NCBI GenBank assembly: GCA_023428465.1 | Contig: JAEYXM010000076.1 | Location: 1-6,572, forward strand | Reading direction: 5' to 3' | DNA: 6,572 nucleotides | From: Actinomycetes bacterium | Lineage (GTDB): Bacteria; Actinomycetota; Actinomycetes; Actinomycetales; Cellulomonadaceae | Shown here: positions 1-5,122 of the stretch, in pieces | Layout of the letters: each line of letters opens with the position of its first letter | How positions within the stretch are numbered: position 1 is the stretch's first letter | Notes under the pieces: generated by a model | What the model was told of the DNA's origin: nothing | Databases searched by the model: none | The model's input: the letters and a program-made list of their open reading frames with translations, nothing else | Made by a program: the position numbers and the translations under genes

Positions 1-882
1 GACCAGGCCCTTGTAGCCGAAGATCGGCTTGCGGCTGAAGACCGGGATGACCTCGGAGATGATCCCGAAGAACGGCAACGCGATGATGTAGACCTCGGGG
101 TGCCCGAAGAACCAGAACAGGTGCTGCCACAGCACGGCGCCGCCGTGCTCGGGGTCGAAGACGTGAGAGCCGAGCCGCCGGTCGGAGCCGAGGGCGAAGA
201 GCGCCGCCGCGAGCGGCGGGAACGCCATCAGCACGAGCAGGCTCGTCACCAGGGTGTTCCAGGTGAAGATCGGCATCCGGAACATCGTCATTCCGGGCGC
301 GCGCATCGTGATGATCGTGGTGATGAAGTTGACGGCGCCGAGGATGGTGCCGAAGCCCGTCAGCGCGAGGCCGAAGACCCACAGGTCACCGCCCACGCCG
401 GGCGAGTACGTCGTCGTCGAGAGCGGGGCGTAGGCGAACCAGCCGAACGCCGCGGCGCCCTGCGGCGTGAGGAACCCGCCGGCGGCGATGAGACCGCCGA
501 ACAGGTACAGCCAGTACGAGAACGCGTTCAGCCGCGGGAACGCGACGTCCGGCGCGCCGATCTGCAGGGGCATGAGGACGTTCGCGAATCCCGCGAAGAG
601 CGGCGTCGCGAACAGCAGCAGCATGATCGTGCCGTGCATCGTGAAGAGCTGGTTGTACTGGTCCTTGCTCTGCACGAACTGGATGCCCGGCTCGAACAGC
701 TCGGCCCGGATGACCAGCGCCAGCACGCCGGCGAAGGCGAACCAGAAGAACGCCGTGACCAGGTACATGTACCCGATCGTCTTGTGGTCGGTGGTGGTGA
801 CCCAGCGGATCACCGCGGCACCGGGCCGTCGGGTCGGGGCGGTCCGCGACTCCCGCGACTCGTTCGGGGCGTACGTCGTCAT
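1..882 (-). CDS. ctaD: Cytochrome c oxidase subunit I (aa3-type), N-terminal 294 residues, cut by the window edge
   Basis: Catalytic subunit of the membrane-bound terminal oxidase, which reduces O2 to water and pumps protons. Seen: the reading frame is open from ATG (882-880) to the window start. About half of a typical 550-580 residue subunit is present. His83 in 'TMHGTIM' is a low-spin heme a ligand. The 'HPEVY' motif at 261-265 supplies the CuB ligand His261, the gating Glu263 and Tyr265, which is normally cross-linked to the CuB histidine. Asp112 in 'IGAPDVAFPRLN' and Asn119 match the D-channel entrance, so this is an A1-type heme-copper oxidase. Hydrophobic segments alternate as expected for helices I to VI. 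The start codon overlaps the ctaC stop by one base (TGATG), implying translational coupling. The K-channel lysine, two further CuB histidines and the heme a3 ligand lie beyond the window. Confidence 0.98.
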   Translation of the reverse strand, partial: MTTYAPNESRESRTAPTRRPGAAVIRWVTTTDHKTIGYMYLVTAFFWFAFAGVLALVIRAELFEPGIQFVQSKDQYNQLFTMHGTIMLLLFATPLFAGFANVLMPLQIGAPDVAFPRLNAFSYWLYLFGGLIAAGGFLTPQGAAAFGWFAYAPLSTTTYSPGVGGDLWVFGLALTGFGTILGAVNFITTIITMRAPGMTMFRMPIFTWNTLVTSLLVLMAFPPLAAALFALGSDRRLGSHVFDPEHGGAVLWQHLFWFFGHPEVYIIALPFFGIISEVIPVFSRKPIFGYKGLV

Positions 883-1760
883 CAGCCCTCCCCGGCCGGG
901 TTCGCATTGTCGTCGCCGCCACGCTGGAGGCGGTCGTACTCCGGGCCGAGGCGCCCCGTCTGCCCGGCGTCGCGCAGCTCGGCGACGTGGGCGTCGTAGT
1001 CGGCGCGGGAGACGACGGCGACCTGGAAGAGCATCCCGGAGTGGTGCTCGCCGCAGAACTCGGCGCACTTGCCCTGGTAGACGCCCTCGCGCGTCGGGGT
1101 GACCTGGAAGACGTTGGTCTGCCCCGGGAACACGTCCTTCTTGTAGAGGAAGGCCGGCACCCAGAACGAGTGGATGACGTCGCGCGACTCGAGCCGGAAC
1201 TCGACGAGCTCGTCGACGGGCAGGTAGAGGGTCGGCAGCGTCTCGGGGTTGCCCGGCGCGCCGATGTCCTCGACGTGGATGCCGGTGTCCCACACGTCGT
1301 CGTCGAGGTAGTTGAAGTCCCAGCTCCACTGGCGGCCGTAGACCTCGACGGTCACGTCCGGCTCGGCGGAGGTGTCCTCGATCGCGGTGATGTCCCGCGC
1401 GGTGAAGACGTAGAGGACGCCGATCATGAGCACCGGGATGACGGTGTACATGACCTCGAGGGGGACGTGGTACCGCAGCTGCACCGGCAGGACGTCGTCG
1501 TCACGACGCTTCCGGTACACGGTGACGGCCCACAGGATGAGGCCCCAGACGATGACCCCGACCGCGAGCGCGGCGATCCAGGAGCCGTTCCAGAGGGTGG
1601 TGATGCGCTCGGTCTGGTCGGTGACCTGGCCGTCGGAGTAGCCGGGCAGGAAGCCGCGGCCCACCTCCTCCGAGGAGCACCCACCGAGCACCAGGGTGGT
1701 CACGCCGATGCCGGCGAGCCACGCCGCGCGGCTCCTGCGCCGCCGTCCGTCCACGTCCAC
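882..1760 (-). CDS. ctaC: Cytochrome c oxidase subunit II (CuA lipoprotein)
   Basis: Takes electrons from cytochrome c (in actinobacteria usually the bcc complex) at a binuclear CuA centre and passes them to CtaD. Seen (292 residues): an arginine-rich N-terminus followed by a hydrophobic stretch ending in the lipobox LGGC, with Cys28 the likely lipidated residue. Two membrane helices lie at about 61-82 and 103-119. The aromatic electron-entry motif YGRQWSWDFNY is at 141-151. The full CuA set is present: His197, Cys232, Glu234, Cys236, His240 and Met243. The start is GTG at 1760-1758, preceded on the minus strand by AGGGAGAGGG (1775-1766), a good ribosome-binding site 5 bases from the start, with a TGA immediately upstream. 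First gene of a ctaC-ctaD operon. Its control region carries a DosR-like box. Confidence 0.98.
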   Translation of the reverse strand: MDVDGRRRRSRAAWLAGIGVTTLVLGGCSSEEVGRGFLPGYSDGQVTDQTERITTLWNGSWIAALAVGVIVWGLILWAVTVYRKRRDDDVLPVQLRYHVPLEVMYTVIPVLMIGVLYVFTARDITAIEDTSAEPDVTVEVYGRQWSWDFNYLDDDVWDTGIHVEDIGAPGNPETLPTLYLPVDELVEFRLESRDVIHSFWVPAFLYKKDVFPGQTNVFQVTPTREGVYQGKCAEFCGEHHSGMLFQVAVVSRADYDAHVAELRDAGQTGRLGPEYDRLQRGGDDNANPAGEG

Positions 1761-1798
1761 TCAGGCCCTCTCCCTGGTCGGGTCCGTGCTTGATCAAC

Positions 1799-1804
1799 AA
1801 CCTA
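1799..1804 (-). promoter_or_regulatory. Possible -10 element for ctaC
   Basis: On the minus strand the hexamer TAGGTT fits the actinobacterial TAnnnT -10 pattern. It lies in the only AT-richer patch of the divergent region and would give a leader of roughly 30 bases before the ctaC ribosome-binding site and start. No convincing -35 lies 17 bases upstream. TAAAGT (1817-1812) and TACTGT (1837-1832) on the same strand are rival candidates, so the assignment is weak. Confidence 0.3.
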
Positions 1805-1808
1805 CGCC

Positions 1809-1822
1809 GGGACTTTAGTCCT
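1809..1822. promoter_or_regulatory. DosR/DevR-type hypoxia box upstream of ctaC
   Basis: The plus strand reads GGGACTTTAGTCCT. It matches 13 of 14 positions of the core GGGACTWWAGTCCC within the published mycobacterial DosR consensus TTSGGGACTWWAGTCCCSAA, and both W positions are T. The outer flanks (TTS and SAA) match poorly. It is an inverted repeat with GGACT and AGTCC arms, 49 bases from the ctaC start. Known: DosR/DevR regulators respond to hypoxia and NO through heme sensor kinases, and actinobacteria outside Mycobacterium carry homologues. Inferred: oxygen- or NO-dependent control of the oxidase operon. The box lies close to or within candidate ctaC promoters, so activation and repression are both possible. 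Confidence 0.5.
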
Positions 1823-1884
1823 TATCCCCGAACAGTACCGTGCAAGCACGCACGCGAAGGTGCGCGACGGCCGCGCCGGACGCC

Positions 1885-1898
1885 GTGACGCGCGTCAC
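1885..1898. promoter_or_regulatory. CRP/GlxR-type operator
   Basis: The sequence GTGACGCGCGTCAC is a perfect 14-base palindrome with the layout GTGA-N6-TCAC. This is the core of the CRP family site (TGTGA-N6-TCACA). Known: actinobacterial GlxR and CRP proteins bind such sites, and GlxR sites are reported at respiratory-chain genes in corynebacteria. It is centred about 34 bases upstream of the desulfurase-like start at 1926, over the expected -35 of that promoter, and about 131 bases from the ctaC start. Inferred: cAMP-linked control, probably repression of the rightward genes by overlap and possibly activation of ctaC. Confidence 0.5.
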
Positions 1899-1913
1899 CT
1901 CGGGCCACCGGGC

Positions 1914-1919
1914 TACCGT
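1914..1919 (+). promoter_or_regulatory. -10 element placed for a leaderless transcript
   Basis: TACCGT fits TAnnnT and ends 6 bases before the GTG at 1926. That spacing puts the transcription start at or next to the start codon. No Shine-Dalgarno-like purine run lies upstream of this GTG, which agrees with a leaderless mRNA, a common form in actinobacteria. The CRP-type palindrome covers the corresponding -35 position. Confidence 0.5.
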
Positions 1920-1925
1920 GGCGCC

Positions 1926-3080
1926 GTGCGCACCTACCTCGACGCCGGCGGCCGCGCCCCGGTGCACCCGGTGGCACGCGAGGCGCTCCTCGCCGCCCTG
2001 GACGAGGGCTGGGCCGACCCGCGGCGGCTGCACGCCGAGGGCCGCCGCGCCCGACTCCTCCTCGACGGGGCGCGGGAAGCCCTCGCCGACGTCCTCGGCG
2101 CACGCCCCGCAGAGACCCACCTGGCCCCCTCCCTCACCGCGGGCCTGCACACCGCGGTCCTCGCGGTCGCACGCGCCCGACGGCGCACCGGGAGCCGCGT
2201 CGTCGTGTCGGCCGTCGAACGCGCCGCGGTGCTCGCTGCCGCGGCGCACGTCGGCGGCACCGACGGAGGCGACGTCCCTGGCGGCGTCGGCGGCGTCGTG
2301 CGTGTCCCGGTCGGGCGCGACGGGGCCGTCGACCCGGCCGCGTGGACGTCCGCCCTGACCACCGACACCGCGCTCGCCGCGATGCAGCACGCGAACGGCG
2401 AGGTCGGCACCCTCCAGCCCGTCGGGTCGGCCCACGAGGCGTGCGCCGCGCTCGGCGTGCCCCTGCTCGTGGACGCCGGCGCGAGCGTCGGGCACGTGCC
2501 GGTCGGCCCGGCCTGGGACGTCCTGGCGGCCGACCCGGCCGACTGGGGCGGCCTGCCCGGGGTCGGCGTCGTGGCCGTGCGCACGCGCGTCCGCACCACG
2601 CCGAGCGGTCCCGAGGACGAGGAACCGTGGGCACCCGGTGGTGTGAGCGTCCCGGCCGCGCTCGCCGCCGCAGCGTCACTGCGTGCGGTGCTCGCCCAGG
2701 CCGAGGCGGCCGACGCCGCCCGCCGCCCGCTCGTGGCGCGCATCCGTGCGGCAGCGGCCGCGGTGCCCGACGTCGAGGTGGTCGGCGACCCCGACCACCG
2801 GCTCCCCCACGTCGTGACGTTCTCCTGCCTCTACGTCGACGGCGAGGCACTCGTGACGGAGCTGGACCGGCGCGGCTTCGCCGTCGGCTCGGGCTCGGCG
2901 TGCACGTCGAGCGCACTGGAGCCGAGTCACGTCCTCGCCGCGATGGGCGTCCTGACGCACGGCAACGTCCGGGTCGCCCTGCCGACCGGCGTCACCGCCG
3001 ACGACGTCGAGCGCTTCTGCACCGAGCTGCCCGACGCCGTCGCGCACGTGCGGCGCCTGGCCGGCGCGGAGGGCCTGTGA
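1926..3080 (+). CDS. Cysteine desulfurase-like protein lacking the PLP lysine (NifS/IscS fold, class V aminotransferase family)
   Basis: Family members take sulfur from cysteine as an enzyme persulfide, using PLP bound to a lysine. Seen (384 residues from GTG 1926, where homology begins with 'RTYLDAGGRAPVHP'): the family fold is readable end to end, with 'HANGEVGTLQPV' at 155-166, 'VDAGASVGH' at 182-190, 'GLPGVGVVAVR' at 209-219 and the cysteine loop 'GSGSACTSSALEPSHVL' with Cys326. Asp183 and Cys326 are kept. The lysine of the SxHKxxGPxG motif is replaced by Asp206 (GAC at 2541-2543) and the histidine before it by Ala205. The PLP-stacking histidine is Arg99 and the IscS Gln183 equivalent is Ala186. 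The phosphate loop at 67-75 has diverged. No lysine occurs anywhere. The frame is intact, so this is not a simple pseudogene. It overlaps tusA by 4 bases. Inferred: a persulfide acceptor or partner protein for TusA rather than a PLP enzyme. The longer frame back to 1860 would include the operator and is unlikely. Confidence 0.88.
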   Translation: MRTYLDAGGRAPVHPVAREALLAALDEGWADPRRLHAEGRRARLLLDGAREALADVLGARPAETHLAPSLTAGLHTAVLAVARARRRTGSRVVVSAVERAAVLAAAAHVGGTDGGDVPGGVGGVVRVPVGRDGAVDPAAWTSALTTDTALAAMQHANGEVGTLQPVGSAHEACAALGVPLLVDAGASVGHVPVGPAWDVLAADPADWGGLPGVGVVAVRTRVRTTPSGPEDEEPWAPGGVSVPAALAAAASLRAVLAQAEAADAARRPLVARIRAAAAAVPDVEVVGDPDHRLPHVVTFSCLYVDGEALVTELDRRGFAVGSGSACTSSALEPSHVLAAMGVLTHGNVRVALPTGVTADDVERFCTELPDAVAHVRRLAGAEGL

Positions 3081-3355
3081 GCGCCCCGCGGCGCGTCCTC
3101 GACGCGCGGGCCCTGCGCTGCCCCCGGCCCGTCCTGGAGCTCGCGAAGGCCGCCCGCGACGCCGCGCCCGGCGACCTCATCGACATCTGGTGGACCGACC
3201 CCGCCGCCGCGCACGACATTCCCGCTTGGGCCCGGATGCGCGGGCACGCGGTCGTGGCCACTGCTCCCCTGCCCGAGGACGCCGCTCCCCTGCCCGACGA
3301 CGCCGCGTCCGCGCGGCCCGCCTCCGTGACCACGGTGCGCATCGGCGGCGACTGA
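3077..3355 (+). CDS. tusA: TusA-family sulfur carrier
   Basis: Small cytosolic protein that carries sulfur as a persulfide on one cysteine, usually received from a cysteine desulfurase and passed on for tRNA thiolation, molybdenum cofactor work or other sulfur traffic. Seen (92 residues): 'LDARALRCPRPVLELAKAARDAAPGD' has the family CPxP motif with active Cys15. It is followed by 'TDPAAAHDIPAWARMRGH', the second family signature. The C-terminus carries a low-complexity linker at 63-77, containing a tandem duplication, before a last predicted strand (SVTTVRI). Its GTG start overlaps the upstream stop (GTGA at 3077-3080), so the two genes are translationally coupled and probably act as a pair. 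Its target pathway cannot be read from this window. A frame extending further upstream through the desulfurase gene is a composition shadow. Confidence 0.92.
   Translation: MSAPRRVLDARALRCPRPVLELAKAARDAAPGDLIDIWWTDPAAAHDIPAWARMRGHAVVATAPLPEDAAPLPDDAASARPASVTTVRIGGD
3263..3304 (+). repeat. 21-base tandem duplication inside the TusA gene
   Basis: Two adjacent 21-base units, 3263-3283 and 3284-3304, differ at one position only (G to C, making Glu into Asp). They encode APLPEDA then APLPDDA, residues 63-76. The unit is in frame, so the duplication lengthens the acidic, proline-rich linker between the TusA core and its final strand without disturbing the frame. Confidence 0.85.
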
Positions 3356-3360
3356 ACGAC

Positions 3361-3392
3361 GAAGGCCGCCCGGATCGCTCCGGACGGCCTTC
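3361..3392. terminator. Bidirectional terminator hairpin between convergent tusA and erpA
   Basis: Two 14-base arms (3361-3374 and 3379-3392) flank a 4-base loop. On the minus strand RNA the stem is complete, with one G-U wobble, and the loop is GCGA, a GNRA tetraloop. On the plus strand the same position is a C-A mismatch. It begins 5 bases after the tusA stop and 17 bases beyond the erpA stop. There is no strong U-tract on either side, as is common in high-GC actinobacteria. It is better formed in the erpA direction. Confidence 0.8.
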
Positions 3393-3409
3393 CGTGTCGA
3401 CAGGTGCGC

Positions 3410-3760
3410 TCAGCCGAACGAGCCGCCGCACGCGCAGGACGAGCCCGCGTTGGGGTTGTCGATCGTGAAGCCCTGGCGCTCGATGGTGTCCGCGAAGTCG
3501 ATCGTGGCGCCGTCGAGGTAGGGCACGCTCATGCGGTCGACGACGACCTCGACGCCGTCGTAGTCGCGCAGGGCGTCGCCGTCGAGCACGCGCTCGTCGA
3601 AGTAGAGCTGGTAGATGAGACCGGAGCAGCCGCCCGGCTGCACCGCCACGCGCAGGCGCAGGTCGTCACGACCCTCCTGCTCGAGGAGAGCGCGCACCTT
3701 CGCAGCGGCGACGTCGGTCAGGTTCACGCCGTGGGTGGCGGTCTCGGTCGTCTCGGTCAT
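3410..3760 (-). CDS. erpA: A-type iron-sulfur cluster carrier/insertion protein (ErpA/IscA/HesB family)
   Basis: Receives Fe-S clusters from the SUF or ISC scaffold and delivers them to client enzymes in the cytosol. Seen (116 residues): the family body 'LTDVAAAKVRALLEQEG' is followed by 'LRLRVAVQPGGCSGLIYQLYFDE', and the C-terminus is 'SSCACGGSFG'. The three cluster-binding cysteines are Cys45, Cys109 and Cys111. The ATG start at 3760-3758 is preceded on the minus strand by GAGGAGA, a clear ribosome-binding site. Known: in M. tuberculosis the ErpA-like gene (Rv2204c) and a glycerate kinase (Rv2205c) also lie near ctaC, so this grouping is an old actinobacterial one. It lies downstream of the glycerate kinase on the same strand with a 96-base gap. 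It may be read through from there or have its own promoter. NadA, encoded nearby, is a plausible client. Confidence 0.96.
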   Translation of the reverse strand: MTETTETATHGVNLTDVAAAKVRALLEQEGRDDLRLRVAVQPGGCSGLIYQLYFDERVLDGDALRDYDGVEVVVDRMSVPYLDGATIDFADTIERQGFTIDNPNAGSSCACGGSFG

Positions 3761-3797
3761 CGTGTCTCCTCGTCGTGGCCGCGGTCCTACTGAGAGC

Positions 3798-3822
3798 AGA
3801 ACACCCGGCCCGGGCCTGTTCT
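3798..3822. promoter_or_regulatory. 25-base dyad upstream of erpA
   Basis: AGAACA (3798-3803) and TGTTCT (3817-3822) are perfect inverted arms. They enclose a GC core that can extend the pairing (CCCG with CGGG) after a 2-base bulge. On the minus strand a TAGTCT hexamer (3831-3826) just upstream resembles a -10 and would start transcription near the first arm. The dyad could therefore be an operator at an erpA promoter, a leader hairpin, or a weak terminator after glycerate kinase. It is not a LexA site, because the arm spacing is too wide. I do not recognise the regulator. Confidence 0.35.
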
Positions 3823-3856
3823 TCCAGACTACGGCCTTCCGGCGGGGTTGCTCGCG

Positions 3857-5050
3857 TCACAGGTCCCGGGTGGGGTCCGGACGCGACCACGTGCGCGCGA
3901 CGCGGGCCGTGCGCTCGGCCAGGGTTCCCGCCGGATCCGCGAGCGCGGCACCGAGCTGACCTGGCGTCTCCGCGACCGCGTACGCCCCGGAGATCCCGGC
4001 GGCACCCCACTCCCGGCGGCCGAGGGCGACCTGCCCTGCGACGACGACGACGGGCAGTGCCCGGGCGAGCCCCCGCTGCGCGACGGCGGCCACGACCTTG
4101 CCGTGCAGGGACTGCCAGTCGAGCGTGCCCTCCCCCGTGACGAGCAGGTCAGCGTCCTGCGCGGCGTCGTCGAGCCCGACGGCGTCGGCCACCACGTCCG
4201 CACCCGGCAGCAGCCGCCCGCCCAGGACGGCCAGCGCGAAACCCAGGCCCCCGGCGGCGCCCGCTCCCGGCAGCTGGGCCCACCGGCGAACCGACGTCGA
4301 CCCGCCTCCCGCGAGCGGCAGCAGCGCGGGGCCCACCGACGCCGCCTCCTCGAGCGCTGCCGCGAACGCCCCGAGCGCGCGCTCGAGCTCCTGCGCCTGC
4401 TCCGGCGTCGCACCCTTCTGCGGGGCGAACCCCGCGCTCGCGCCGTGCAGGCCGAGCAGCGGGACGTCGACGTCCACCGCGACGACCAGGTCGATCCCCG
4501 CGAGCGCGCCGCGCACCGCCTGGACGTCCGCGAGGTCCGCGGCGGTCAGCGCACCGACCCCGCCACCCCCGCCGCGCAGCGCGCGCGCGGCCATGCCCAG
4601 CCCCGCGAGGAGGCCGGCACCGCCGTCGTTGGTCGACGACCCGCCCAGGCCGACCACGACACGCGTCGCCCGAAGGTCCCGCGCGGCGAGCAGCAGCTCC
4701 CCCAGGCCGACGGACGTCGTGCGCGTGGGGTCGCGGCGGTCCTGCGGCACGAGGTGCAGCCCGACGGCCTGCGCGCTCTCCACGTACGCGGTGACACCGG
4801 AGGGACCCGGGACGGTCAGCACCGTGGCCGGGACCGGCTCGCCGAGGGGCCCGGTGACCACGAGCGGCGTCACCTCACCCCCGGTCGCGGCGGCGACGAT
4901 GTCGACGAAGCCCGGCCCGCCGTCGGCCAGCGGCAAGGCCGTGACGTCGTCGTGCGCGGCGCCGGCGAGCCACCCGGCCCGCATCGCCGCCGCAGCCTCG
5001 GCCGCCGACAAGGTGCCGCCGAAGCAGTCGGGGGCGATGAGGACGCGCAC
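3857..5050 (-). CDS. glxK: Glycerate kinase (GlxK/GckA family)
   Basis: Phosphorylates D-glycerate with ATP, feeding glyoxylate, glycerate or serine carbon into lower glycolysis. Whether the product is 2- or 3-phosphoglycerate cannot be read from sequence. Seen (397 residues): N-terminal 'APDCFGGTLSA' at 6-16 (many bacterial members have a lysine where Gly11 stands), 'ADGGPGF' at 42-48, the glycine-rich 'GLGGSSTNDGG' at 134-144, 'GFAPQKGA' at 207-214 and the C-terminal signature 'TGEGTLDWQSLHGKV' at 305-319. A run at about 238-257 looks like a small insertion before 'LPGAGAAGGLGF'. The start is GTG at 5050-5048, where the family alignment begins. The ATG 12 bases upstream (5058-5056) is out of frame. 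Only a weak AGGA lies nearby, and a CAGGAT hexamer ends 6 bases before the GTG. Divergent from nadA. Confidence 0.94.
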   Translation of the reverse strand: MRVLIAPDCFGGTLSAAEAAAAMRAGWLAGAAHDDVTALPLADGGPGFVDIVAAATGGEVTPLVVTGPLGEPVPATVLTVPGPSGVTAYVESAQAVGLHLVPQDRRDPTRTTSVGLGELLLAARDLRATRVVVGLGGSSTNDGGAGLLAGLGMAARALRGGGGGVGALTAADLADVQAVRGALAGIDLVVAVDVDVPLLGLHGASAGFAPQKGATPEQAQELERALGAFAAALEEAASVGPALLPLAGGGSTSVRRWAQLPGAGAAGGLGFALAVLGGRLLPGADVVADAVGLDDAAQDADLLVTGEGTLDWQSLHGKVVAAVAQRGLARALPVVVVAGQVALGRREWGAAGISGAYAVAETPGQLGAALADPAGTLAERTARVARTWSRPDPTRDL

Positions 5051-5122
5051 GCGACCATCCTGCCTCGTGCCGGGGCCACCGCGCCGCGGGGGCGTTCGGG
5101 CGCGCTGTGGGAGAATCGCGAC
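5051..5122. promoter_or_regulatory. Divergent promoter region between glxK and nadA, possibly leaderless both ways
   Basis: This 72-base gap must hold the promoters of both divergent genes. On the plus strand GAGAAT (5111-5116) ends 6 bases before the nadA GTG. On the minus strand CAGGAT (5062-5057) ends 6 bases before the glxK GTG. Both fit only the AnnnT part of the -10 pattern. The purine runs GGGAGAA (before nadA) and GGCAGGA (before glxK) could instead be ribosome-binding sites. I see no inverted repeat resembling a NadR, NrtR or NiaR operator. Confidence 0.35.

Noticed and set aside
100..1793. Plus-strand open frames opposite ctaD and ctaC
   Set aside because: They are antisense shadows with composition-driven translations, fully covered by two clearly recognised oxidase genes.
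1790..1797. TTGATCAA as an FNR site near ctaC
   Set aside because: It is a perfect 8-base palindrome, but FNR sites need TTGAT and ATCAA separated by 4 bases. Here the arms abut, so it does not fit.
1839..1850. CGTGCAAGCACG, a 12-base near-palindrome with 5-base arms
   Set aside because: Its arms are short, it matches no site I recognise, and dyads of this size arise easily in GC-rich DNA.
1860..1925. An N-terminal extension of the desulfurase-like protein from a GTG at 1860
   Set aside because: The extra 22 residues have no family similarity, overlap the CRP-type palindrome and the -10 element, and have no properly spaced ribosome-binding site. Homology starts at 1926.
2541..2543. A sequencing error hiding the catalytic lysine
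   Set aside because: The codon is GAC, two substitutions away from AAG or AAA, and the frame is intact on both sides. Other PLP-contact residues are also changed, so the loss looks genuine.
3794..3826. A LexA/SOS box upstream of erpA (GAAC and GTTC are both present)
   Set aside because: The actinobacterial LexA site needs GAAC-N4-GTTC. Here the half sites are separated by 15 bases.
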